Part shown: positions 1 through 6,877 of the stretch, one piece after another
How positions within the stretch are numbered: the first letter of the stretch is position 1
How the letters are laid out: every line of letters begins with the position of its first letter
Origin: JAGUYA01 sp043802425
Lineage (GTDB): Bacteria; Omnitrophota; Gorgyraeia; Gygaellales; Profunditerraquicolaceae
NCBI GenBank assembly: GCA_043802425.1
Contig: JAZDLA010000091.1
Coordinates: forward strand, 1-22,472
Length of the DNA: 22,472 nt
Direction of reading: 5' to 3'
The notes under the pieces: generated by a model
What the model was told of the DNA's origin: nothing
The model's input: only the letters and a program-made list of their open reading frames with translations
Database searches by the model: none
Translations under genes and position numbers: made by a program

Positions 1-293
1 TGACGTAAAGAAAGATTAGGGTCTTTTTCCAAATGCCGGCGCAGGTCCCCGTCAGTAAAAATACCCACCAACCTGCCTTTTTGATTTACTACAGAAGCGC
101 TGCCGGCGCGCATCTTGGTAATCTTAAATAAAACCTGGGAAATTCTCTCATCTTCTCTGACTATAGGATTCGCCTGGGCCTTACGCATAATATCTTCTAC
201 TTTTAAAAGCAGCTTCCTGCCCAATAAACCGCCGGGATGATAAAAAGCAAAATCCTTTTCTTTAAAGCCTTTTAAATCTATGAGACATACTGC
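1..293 (-). pseudogene. kdsD: C-terminal CBS-domain part of kdsD, out of frame and cut by the window edge
   Basis: Read from 293 down to 3 in the frame shifted against the upstream ORF, this stretch has no stop and encodes about 97 residues of a typical KdsD C-terminus. After AVCLIDLKGF comes the diagnostic HPGGLLGRKLL motif, then VEDIM, and a first CBS domain ending with the usual VGIFTDGDLRRHL. The second CBS domain would lie left of the window. CBS domains in this family are thought to be regulatory. No start codon or ribosome binding site suggests independent translation, so it is best read as the other half of the same gene. Confidence 0.88.
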
Positions 294-787
294 CAAGCAT
301 CTGCCATAGCTAACATCGCGGTAGTTGAAGCAGTAGGGGCTAAACCTAAAGGGCAAGCCTCTTTTTCTACGCTGGTATTTAATACCGCATCCGCATAATG
401 CGCAAGCAGGGATTTGGCATTGCCGGTAACAGCGATTATCTTAGTGCCTATCTTCTTTAATAAAGGCAATAATTTTTTAATTTCATCCGTCTCGCCGCTA
501 TTAGACATAATGATTACCACATCGTCTTTAGTGACCCGGCCCAAATCACCGTGTATTGCCTCCGCAGAATGCAGGAATAAGCTGGGCGTACCCGTAGAAG
601 ATAAAGTAGCAGATAACTTCTGGCCGATGATACCGGCCTTACCCATACCCGTGACCACAATCCTGCCCTTGGAGCGTAAAATGAATTGGACGGCCTTGAC
701 AAAATCTGCATTGATGCTCTTTTTTAAATCGCTTATTGCCTTAGCCTCAATATCTAAAACGCGTCTTGCATGTTGGATAATATTCAT
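278..787 (-). CDS. kdsD: Arabinose-5-phosphate isomerase, SIS-domain part (frameshifted)
   Basis: This is the N-terminal SIS (sugar isomerase) half of KdsD/KpsF, which converts ribulose-5-phosphate to arabinose-5-phosphate, the first step of KDO synthesis in the cytoplasm. Visible family motifs are GMGKAG, SSTGTP, HGDLG, SNSGET and EACPLGLAPTASTT. The ORF gives 169 residues, about half the usual 320-330. Its last residues, WQYVS, do not fit the family. Adding one base at the AA run at 295-296 (plus-strand view) restores MADALAV and continues through the expected C-terminal half. The ATG overlaps the kdsA stop as ATGA, so it is the last visible gene of the KDO operon. Function is certain from the motifs. 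Whether the break is real or a sequencing or assembly error cannot be decided from the sequence. Confidence 0.93.
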   Translation of the reverse strand: MNIIQHARRVLDIEAKAISDLKKSINADFVKAVQFILRSKGRIVVTGMGKAGIIGQKLSATLSSTGTPSLFLHSAEAIHGDLGRVTKDDVVIIMSNSGETDEIKKLLPLLKKIGTKIIAVTGNAKSLLAHYADAVLNTSVEKEACPLGLAPTASTTAMLAMADAWQYVS

Positions 788-1596
788 AGGCCTAGCCTTA
801 TTTTTTTAATTTGCCTTAAAACTTTTTCTAACTCTTTAAGATCAATCATATTCTGGCCGTCGCAGGGCGCTCTATCTGGGTTTGGGTGTACCTCTAAAAA
901 TAAACTATCGCAGCCAAAGGCTACTGCCGCGCGCGAAAGCCCGGCAACAAACTCCCGTTGCCCACCGGAAGAAGCGCCTTTACCCCCGGGCAGCTGCACG
1001 CTATGCGTAGCATCATAAATCACCGGATAGCCGAATTCACGCATGATCCCCAGACTTCTTAAATCCGAAACCAAATTATTATAACCGAAACAAACACCGC
1101 GCTCAGTGATCAAGATAGACCGATTACTGGTAGATTCTACCTTTTTAATAATAGGCAGGATATCCCACGGAGCTAAGAATTGTCCTTTTTTGATATTTAC
1201 CGCCTTACCCGTCTTAGCCACTGCGATTACGATATCTGTCTGGCGGCACAAGAACGCCGGAATCTGGATCATATCTAAAACCTTTGCTGCCTCGCTAATC
1301 TCTTTCTGGCAATGGATATCGCTTAATACGGGAATGCGTAATTTTTGTTTTAACTTATGAAGGATTTCCAGGCCCTTCTTTATTCCGGGCCCGCGATAAG
1401 AATCTATCGAGAGCCTGTTTGCCTTATCAAAACTGGATTTAAAAATAAAAGGGATATCTAACTTGGCAGCAATATCTTTTATCTTCTTAGCTGTATCTAA
1501 ACAATGGGTTTCTGATTCAATCACGCAAGGACCGGCAATCAACACAAGAGGATTCTTATCGCCTATTTTGATATTCCCTACGTTAACCTGACGCAT
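784..1596 (-). CDS. kdsA: 3-deoxy-8-phosphooctulonate synthase (KDO-8-P synthase), metal-dependent type
   Basis: KdsA condenses phosphoenolpyruvate with arabinose-5-phosphate to give KDO-8-phosphate in the cytoplasm. The 270-residue protein has the normal length and motifs: IAGPCVIES near residue 20, FKSSFDKANR near 52, IQIPAFLCRQTD near 111, KKGQFLAPWD near 136 and DATHSVQLPGG near 195. Cys24 sits in the position that is Cys in the metal-dependent class (Aquifex type) and Asn in the metal-independent class (E. coli type). The other expected metal ligands are present as His198, Glu235 and Asp246. The gene overlaps the end of kdsB by 14 bases and the start of kdsD by 4, which points to translational coupling within the KDO operon. 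Confidence 0.97.
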   Translation of the reverse strand: MRQVNVGNIKIGDKNPLVLIAGPCVIESETHCLDTAKKIKDIAAKLDIPFIFKSSFDKANRLSIDSYRGPGIKKGLEILHKLKQKLRIPVLSDIHCQKEISEAAKVLDMIQIPAFLCRQTDIVIAVAKTGKAVNIKKGQFLAPWDILPIIKKVESTSNRSILITERGVCFGYNNLVSDLRSLGIMREFGYPVIYDATHSVQLPGGKGASSGGQREFVAGLSRAAVAFGCDSLFLEVHPNPDRAPCDGQNMIDLKELEKVLRQIKKIRLGL

Positions 1597-2335
1597 TATT
1601 TTCTTCCCTTCTTAAATATTCCTTAACCTTTTCTAAATCCTGCGGCGTATCTACGCCTATAGTCTCATATACTGTCTCAATGACTTTGATACGAAAACCC
1701 TCCTCTAACACCCTTAATTGCTCCAGCTGCTCTATTTTCTCTAAATTAGAAACCGGTAAATTCTTATAAGTAAAAAGGAAATCTTTTGTATAAGCGTATA
1801 ATCCGATATGCTTGTAATAAACAGGTGCCTCTACCTCTGAACCCTGGGCATGGAAAGGAATGCCTGTCCTTGAGAAATATAAAGCGAAATTATTCTTATC
1901 CACCACAACCTTAACTACGTGCGGGTCGCTTAATTCCGCGGGGTTTTCTATTTTTTTCATCAGCGTAGACATGGATATCTTGCTATCACCGAGGAGCGCC
2001 CGGGCAAGAGTATCAATCATCACCGGGTGAATTAACGGCTCATCGGCCTGAATATTAATGACTATCCTGACGTCTAGAGGGTTTACGACTTCGATGATCC
2101 TGTCTGTCCCGCAGGCATGGCCTTTGGAAGTGAAGGCTACTTTAGCGCCGAACCCCCCGACTACATCGGCTACCCGTTCATCATCGCAGGCAATGATAAG
2201 GTCCTCTAAAAGCATAGCTTGTTTTGCCCGCTCCCAGACATGCTGTATCATGGGCTTACCTGCTATGTCTGCTAAGACCTTAGCCTCAAACCTGGTCGAA
2301 GAATATCTTGCGGGAATTATTCCGATAACATCCAT
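1583..2335 (-). CDS. kdsB: CMP-KDO synthetase (3-deoxy-manno-octulosonate cytidylyltransferase)
   Basis: KdsB activates KDO with CTP to CMP-KDO, the donor used by WaaA. The protein is 250 residues, the usual size. The nucleotide-binding start GIIPARYSSTR is followed by FEAK, where most homologues have LPGK or FPGK, but the Arg and Lys are kept. CGTDRI near 75, the metal-site motif QADEP at 96-100 (commonly QGDEP), HIGLYAY in the middle and SNLEKIEQLEQLR with GVDTPQD at the C-terminus all match the family. The stop of the upstream kinase gene and this ATG are directly adjacent, and kdsA overlaps its 3' end. The small motif changes look like ordinary variation. Confidence 0.96.
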   Translation of the reverse strand: MDVIGIIPARYSSTRFEAKVLADIAGKPMIQHVWERAKQAMLLEDLIIACDDERVADVVGGFGAKVAFTSKGHACGTDRIIEVVNPLDVRIVINIQADEPLIHPVMIDTLARALLGDSKISMSTLMKKIENPAELSDPHVVKVVVDKNNFALYFSRTGIPFHAQGSEVEAPVYYKHIGLYAYTKDFLFTYKNLPVSNLEKIEQLEQLRVLEEGFRIKVIETVYETIGVDTPQDLEKVKEYLRREENNASG

Positions 2336-3349
2336 CTAATTTATCTCCTCTAATAATTCTTTCCTGGAGGTGACTGCAGTACCTAATTTACCCACCACAA
2401 TACCTGCGGCAAAATTAGCAATATGCGCTGCTTCAAGCGGGGTTGCGCCCCGGGAAAGTGCTAAGGTAAAAGTGGCGATAACGGTATCACCTGCGCCCGA
2501 AACATCAAAGACTTCCTGCGCCACTGTCGGTATATGGCTCTTATGACCATTCTTATCAAACAAACGCATGCCGCATTCCCCCAGCGTAACTAAAATTGAC
2601 TGTAAATCTAAATATTTGAGAATTTCACCCGCTGCCAAATCTATCTCTTTATCCGTAAATAATTTATCGGTATTGACTTTAAGCCTATTGCTGTTATCCT
2701 TGATCTTTAAATTCCTAATGGCGTTCTCCAGTTCCCGGCGATTAGGGGTGATGGAAGTTACGCCCTGATAGTATCGGAAATGTTCTTCTTTAGGATCAAC
2801 AGTAATTATCTTCTTATGGAAACGGCTAAGCGAGATGAGGTCTCTAACCAGCTGCATATTAATCACACCCTTGCCGTAATCCTCGATAATAATAGCGTCA
2901 AAACCAGAAATATTTTTCCTGACAAACTTAAGGATCTGCTGGTTTATGCTTGCGGAAAGCGCATCCGTATGTTCCCAATCGACCCTAACTACCTGCTGGT
3001 GCCCGGCGATAATGCGCGTCTTAACAGTGGTGTGCCTGGCGGGGTCAATGCATACACCTTGAGTGTTGATTTTTCTTTTCTTCAATTCCGATAAAAAAAT
3101 ATCCGTATTCTTATCTTTACCCATAACTCCCGCCAGAGATACCTTGGTATCGAAAGCACGGATATTATTAGCCACATTAGCTGCACCACCAGGCACAAAG
3201 GTACGCTTACTTGCCCAGACTACGGGCACGGGCGCTTCCGGCGAGATCCTCTCTACATCGCCCTGGATATATTCATCCAGGATCAAATCTCCTACCACCA
3301 ATATATTTGCCTTAGAAAAACTATTAATTATTTTTTTTAGATTTTTCAT
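2336..3349 (-). CDS. hldE: D-glycero-beta-D-manno-heptose-7-phosphate kinase (HldE kinase domain only)
   Basis: This PfkB-family sugar kinase phosphorylates heptose-7-phosphate at C1 on the route to ADP-heptose for the LPS core. Seen are GDLILDEYIQG near residue 20, FVPGGAANVA at 51-60, the acidic EDYGKG near 156, TPNRREL near 201 and the C-terminal DVSGAGDT with the catalytic Asp288. At 337 residues it contains only the kinase half of bifunctional HldE (also called RfaE). The cytidylyltransferase-fold half that makes ADP-heptose is absent here, so it must be encoded elsewhere if the pathway is complete. It overlaps the upstream DHS-like gene by 4 bases (ATGA). Substrate assignment rests on similarity and on the KDO operon context. 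Confidence 0.9.
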   Translation of the reverse strand: MKNLKKIINSFSKANILVVGDLILDEYIQGDVERISPEAPVPVVWASKRTFVPGGAANVANNIRAFDTKVSLAGVMGKDKNTDIFLSELKKRKINTQGVCIDPARHTTVKTRIIAGHQQVVRVDWEHTDALSASINQQILKFVRKNISGFDAIIIEDYGKGVINMQLVRDLISLSRFHKKIITVDPKEEHFRYYQGVTSITPNRRELENAIRNLKIKDNSNRLKVNTDKLFTDKEIDLAAGEILKYLDLQSILVTLGECGMRLFDKNGHKSHIPTVAQEVFDVSGAGDTVIATFTLALSRGATPLEAAHIANFAAGIVVGKLGTAVTSRKELLEEIN

Positions 3350-4275
3350 ACCTTCTCTATTACTGCCTGCGCTAATATGGGTAGCATAATCTCATGGTGG
3401 CCGACGATATAGTATCCTTTGCCGCCTGCCTCTACCGGACGCGATACTACGTTGTGCATAGGCCGGTAATGGTAAATCATATCAAAATTGGCGGCGGTAA
3501 AATCCTTCACCTTATTACCTAAATTGCGGGCTAAGTTCAGGGCCTTTAAAAATACCTCCGGCAATATTACTGCTGAACCGAAATTCAAAACCACCCCTCC
3601 GTTATCAAGTTGGGGTATATTTTCGACGAGCAAACGAAAATCCCTATAGCTTCCTTCTGCGGTAAGGGCGGCGTCAAAAGAAGGATGCTGGTGTATAATA
3701 TCCGTACCGATAGCGACATAAACACATACGGGAATCTTATTTTTATAGGCATGATAAGGGATGCTTAAATCTTTATAGCGTAATTTAGAAACGCTGATTT
3801 TATGCGCTACTGCTTCACCTAACCCTACCCCCTCCCTTACCCCTTCTTTAACCGCATTATTGATAAAATCAGCGGTCTCCCGGCCCATGCCAAAACGGCC
3901 GTCTTTTAAGTTTCCTGCTACATCTTCAGAGGTTTTACCCTGTAAGGCAATCTCAAAATCGTGGATTATACCTGCCCCGTTTAAGGCAATGCAAGTAATT
4001 ATTTTCTTTTTTATGAGTTCGATTACCACCGGACTAAGACCGCATTTTATCACATGCGCACCAGCCATAAAAATAACGGCTTTCTTTTTCTTACGGGCCC
4101 CTACCACGGCGTCTACTACAGCACGCATATCCCTGGCTTTCAATATATTAGGCAAAGAGCTATAGAAGCTTAAAAAGCTCTTTTTACGCACAGGCGCCTT
4201 TGCAAAATCGCTCAGTTTCACCTTGCTCTTTCTTGACCTTAGCGAATATGTCTTTACCTTATTTATATTAATCAT
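3346..4275 (-). CDS. Deoxyhypusine-synthase-like protein of unknown role
   Basis: A 309-residue protein, first gene of the KDO/heptose operon. It resembles the deoxyhypusine synthase fold family: a basic N-terminus, FMAGAHVIKCGLSP near residue 70, LNGAGIIHDFE near 98, GRFGMGRETADF near 125, and a C-terminal block containing NFDMIYHYRP and VGHHEIMLP. True deoxyhypusine synthase modifies eIF5A, which bacteria lack, and I do not see the classical catalytic Lys-containing signature, so a protein-modifying role is unlikely. An NAD- or sugar-related function in surface-polysaccharide synthesis is possible from the context but is only inference. The start is the only ATG near the beginning of the ORF, and there is no strong ribosome binding site. 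A candidate promoter lies just upstream. Confidence 0.65.
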   Translation of the reverse strand: MININKVKTYSLRSRKSKVKLSDFAKAPVRKKSFLSFYSSLPNILKARDMRAVVDAVVGARKKKKAVIFMAGAHVIKCGLSPVVIELIKKKIITCIALNGAGIIHDFEIALQGKTSEDVAGNLKDGRFGMGRETADFINNAVKEGVREGVGLGEAVAHKISVSKLRYKDLSIPYHAYKNKIPVCVYVAIGTDIIHQHPSFDAALTAEGSYRDFRLLVENIPQLDNGGVVLNFGSAVILPEVFLKALNLARNLGNKVKDFTAANFDMIYHYRPMHNVVSRPVEAGGKGYYIVGHHEIMLPILAQAVIEKV

Positions 4276-4286
4276 ATAGACTTATA

Positions 4287-4314
4287 ATTTTAGCATAAAA
4301 TCAGATTAAATCAA
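4287..4314 (-). promoter_or_regulatory. Candidate sigma70-type promoter for the DHS-like/hldE/kdsBAD operon
   Basis: On the minus strand a -35-like TTGATT (4309-4314) and a -10-like TAAAAT (4287-4292) are 16 bases apart. They lie 11 bases upstream of the ATG at 4275, so the leader would be very short. This is the only sizeable AT-rich gap upstream of the operon. Seen by eye only. Confidence 0.35.
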
Positions 4315-4354
4315 CTACATTTAACTTATTAGCGGACACTATCTCGGCCTGTTT

Positions 4355-4569
4355 ATGCCTCTGTCGCTTTTCTCGCTCAATGTCGATTTCTTAACGCCAA
4401 TGGTCTTTCGCATTTCGGTGGCTACAGAACTCACGCCATTTGCTCTAGCAAATGACGCTCAAGCAACTTCACCATCCCCGTTTTGTCGCTTCGCTCCACG
4501 GGGATTCCCTCAATGCTGAAAGCTCCATTGGCTAAAATCGACATTCGCTCGATAAATCGCCAGAGGCAT
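4355..4569. repeat. Imperfect inverted repeat A with two internal hairpins
   Basis: The outer arms, 4355-4403 and 4525-4569, share ATGCCTCTG, CAATGTCGATTT and GCCAATGG in inverted order with small mismatches and gaps. Weaker pairing continues inward to about 4418 and 4508. Inside lie a hairpin at 4417-4473, centred on an 8-base stem CATTTGCT/AGCAAATG with a 2-base loop, and a second hairpin CCCCGT/ACGGGG at 4476-4503. The fold would be a long stem with two branches. The sequence could be a palindromic mobile element, a REP-like intergenic repeat or a structured RNA. Copy number elsewhere in the genome is unknown. Confidence 0.75.
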
Positions 4570-4662
4570 TATTAAGAAAATACCCTTAAGCTTATTCGGA
4601 AACGATCTTGAGTTTTATACAACCCAAGCTGCCCGCTAAAGATTATGTTAGATTACATATTA

Positions 4663-4830
4663 ATTTTAGGTTTTCGCTGGAGCGCACATTAGAATTTTTT
4701 CGGCAAAAGTGCACAAGGGTTTACGAGGCGTTGAAGCACGTTTGCCCCGCGTAAGCCTACTGGCGGAAACGCCGAGTAAACCGTAGTGCACGGCGAAAAA
4801 ATTCAGTGCGCGGAAGCGAAAACCTAAAAT
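4663..4830. repeat. Imperfect inverted repeat B next to the 3' end of the GT9-GT9 gene
   Basis: The arms 4663-4732 and 4768-4830 begin and end with a perfect 16-base inverted match (ATTTTAGGTTTTCGCT). They continue with matched blocks GCGCAC, GAATTTTTTCG, GTGCAC, GTTTAC and GGCGTT, separated by short mismatched bulges, around a loop of about 35 bases. The element starts 5 bases after the stop of the upstream gene, so its RNA would form a very long 3' hairpin. It shares no obvious sequence with repeat A. It could act as a terminator or mRNA stabiliser, or be a miniature palindromic element. I see no convincing target-site duplication. Confidence 0.78.
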
Positions 4831-4835
4831 ATATA

Positions 4836-6869
4836 TCAACTCTTCAAAATCGAATCGGCGGCGCTTAAAACATCCTCCACCGTTATCGCATTAAGACAGG
4901 CAAATTCCTTAAAGCAATTATGCGCCAGGCATTCTACGCAACCTGCCTCTTTATGTAAAATTTTATCTTTTTTACCCACCGGCCCCCAACGCAGCGGACT
5001 TAAACCTTTCTGGTTTCTGCCGAATATAGAAATTACCGGCACCCCTACCGCTGAAGCAATATGCACGGGTCCGGAATCATTAGAGATAAACAGCTGGCAC
5101 CGTTTAAGTATGCTGGCTAGTTGGCTCACAGAAGTTTTACCGGCCAGATTGATTACATGCTGGCGTATATTCTCCGTGACCTCTTTGGCTATTTTTATAT
5201 CCTTCGGCCCGGCTATCACTAAAACTTTAAAACCGTATTTCTCGATTAATTTATCCACAGTTTCGGCAAACCTTCTGTTTGGCCAAATCTTGGAAGGACA
5301 GCTTGCCCCGGGATGAATGGCTAATAATTTATCGGTATTCTTTATCCCTTCCTGCAGAAATAATTCCTCAACCAATTTTTCTGATGTTAATTTAATAGGC
5401 ATAAAAAGGCCTTTGTCTTTAGGTTCAATACCTAAATACCTAATCAAATCCAAGTTATATTCCCGTTCGTGTTTTTCGCCTAATTGCTTGGTATGTTTTA
5501 TCCTGTCAGTAAGCAGAAACCCGAGCTTACGGGCATAACCAACTCTCCTGGATATACCGGCAAGAAAAGTTACTAAATGCATGCGGTTAGTAGGATGCAG
5601 GATGATCGCCAAATCAAATCTTTTTTTCCTTAATCTCAGTGTGAACCTAAAGGACCTATACCAGCTTTTATGCTTGGCGTCTTTATCGTAGATAATTACC
5701 TTGTCCAGATAAGGATTACCGTCTATTATGTCTTTAGCATAAGGCGAAACCATCATAGCTATATATGCGTTAGGGTAAACATCTCTTAAGGCCCTAATTA
5801 CCGGCGTAGTTAAAATAACGTCTCCGATACGGTCATTGCGAATAATAAGGATGCGCTTAAAATTATTCCGTTGCCCATACCTGATTAGCTGCTCTCCATT
5901 CAATATTTCCCTGGCCCTATTTAACACATCTTCTGCTTTTATTAACCGCATACAATCCACATTCCCAAATCGGCATTGCGCCTCTGCGCAGCTGCGACAA
6001 GATAATTCTCGAGAAACAACCACTCTGTTCTTCTTTGACCAGGGCCCGTATTTTTTCTCATCGCTAGCACCAAACAATGCTAAAACAGGGGCATCCAGAT
6101 AGCTAGCTAAATGTAAAACCCCCGTATCACAGACTACCACCAAAGACGATTTTTGCATTAAATAAGCTAACTGCGCGAGATTAGTTAAGCCAGCAAAATC
6201 AAGAATCTTGCCTGCGCAATTATCGCTGATATATTGAGTAGCCGGTTTATCAGATTCCGTTCCTACCAGAACCACCTTGTAATCTCTACTTAATCCTTCG
6301 CAAAGCTGAATAAACTTTTCCCTCTCCCACCTGCGGGCAGCGCCCCTGGCAACTGCAGCAATAATAACAATTTTATCATTGTGGCCAATACCATGTGTCT
6401 CTAAAAGGTGGTTTACATAATCCTTATCTTGCGGGCTGATAAATAATAACTTGCTTATTGTCCTATAATCGGCGGGGGGGTGCATTTTTAGTACCCGGTA
6501 TAATCTATATAAATTCCGTTCCTTCATATGCCGGATATGGCCAGGAATGCGTAATAATGGTGAAGTCCTCAAACGGACCGGGAGCAATGCGCCGTATAGG
6601 GTGTTGCGTAAATCGACCACCAAATCAAAACATTCTCTTTTCAGCACGAAGAACAACTTAATCTTCTGTCGTAAAGGCGCGTATTTATCATAAATAATAA
6701 GCCTGTGTATATAGGGGTTATTCTCAAAGACTTCTTTGGCCCGCGGGCCAACCATAACGTTAATCTCAGCCTGCGGGAAATTATCTCTTAGGCTATCCAG
6801 CACCGGTAGAGTCAAAATGACATCTCCCATGTTGCTCAAAGTAATAAAAAGAATTTTATTTACCCGCAT
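4836..6869 (-). CDS. Tandem GT9 (heptosyltransferase-family) fusion protein
   Basis: A 677-residue protein made of two complete GT9 (ADP-heptose:LPS heptosyltransferase family) units joined end to end. Unit 1 spans about residues 1-330 and unit 2 about 337-677. Each begins with the family's NxGDVILTxPV-type motif and carries the DTG/DSG-xxH donor-site motif (CDTGVLHLAS, NDSGPVHIAS). Unit 2 has a standard HPGAS motif followed by WPNRRF, while unit 1 has ARGAARRWEREKF with no His-Pro. Each unit ends with a four-cysteine cluster (Cys291, 294, 299 and 306 in unit 1). It probably adds one or two core sugars at the inner membrane; the acceptor cannot be told. It follows the upstream GT9 gene by 8 bases, and no clear ribosome binding site is seen. 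Confidence 0.9.
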   Translation of the reverse strand: MRVNKILFITLSNMGDVILTLPVLDSLRDNFPQAEINVMVGPRAKEVFENNPYIHRLIIYDKYAPLRQKIKLFFVLKRECFDLVVDLRNTLYGALLPVRLRTSPLLRIPGHIRHMKERNLYRLYRVLKMHPPADYRTISKLLFISPQDKDYVNHLLETHGIGHNDKIVIIAAVARGAARRWEREKFIQLCEGLSRDYKVVLVGTESDKPATQYISDNCAGKILDFAGLTNLAQLAYLMQKSSLVVVCDTGVLHLASYLDAPVLALFGASDEKKYGPWSKKNRVVVSRELSCRSCAEAQCRFGNVDCMRLIKAEDVLNRAREILNGEQLIRYGQRNNFKRILIIRNDRIGDVILTTPVIRALRDVYPNAYIAMMVSPYAKDIIDGNPYLDKVIIYDKDAKHKSWYRSFRFTLRLRKKRFDLAIILHPTNRMHLVTFLAGISRRVGYARKLGFLLTDRIKHTKQLGEKHEREYNLDLIRYLGIEPKDKGLFMPIKLTSEKLVEELFLQEGIKNTDKLLAIHPGASCPSKIWPNRRFAETVDKLIEKYGFKVLVIAGPKDIKIAKEVTENIRQHVINLAGKTSVSQLASILKRCQLFISNDSGPVHIASAVGVPVISIFGRNQKGLSPLRWGPVGKKDKILHKEAGCVECLAHNCFKEFACLNAITVEDVLSAADSILKS

Positions 6870-6877
6870 TTTAAAAT

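Larger units (their letters stand above)
4276..4835. other. 560-base intergenic region with two large inverted repeats
   Basis: This is the only long gap in the window. No ORF with recognisable protein features was found on either strand. From left to right it holds the AT-rich candidate promoter of the downstream operon, a 215-base imperfect inverted repeat (4355-4569), a spacer of about 90 bases with no clear feature, and a second, unrelated 168-base inverted repeat (4663-4830) ending 5 bases from the stop of the GT9-GT9 gene. It separates the long glycosyltransferase run from the KDO operon, so transcription termination, transcript processing or mobile palindromic elements are all plausible. 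Confidence 0.8.

Noticed and set aside
414..809. Plus-strand ORF opposite kdsD
   Set aside because: It is antisense to a gene with clear family motifs, and its translation has no recognisable domain. All other plus-strand ORFs in the window were rejected on the same ground.
4355..4830. Insertion sequence or CRISPR array in the intergenic gap
   Set aside because: There is no transposase reading frame, no convincing target-site duplication and no regularly spaced direct repeats. Only two unrelated inverted repeats are present.
4836..6869. GT9-GT9 fusion as an artefact of a lost stop codon
   Set aside because: The linker is short and in frame, with no leftover ribosome binding site or start seen at the junction, and another two-enzyme GT fusion occurs nearby. 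It is kept as a real fusion, though not proven.
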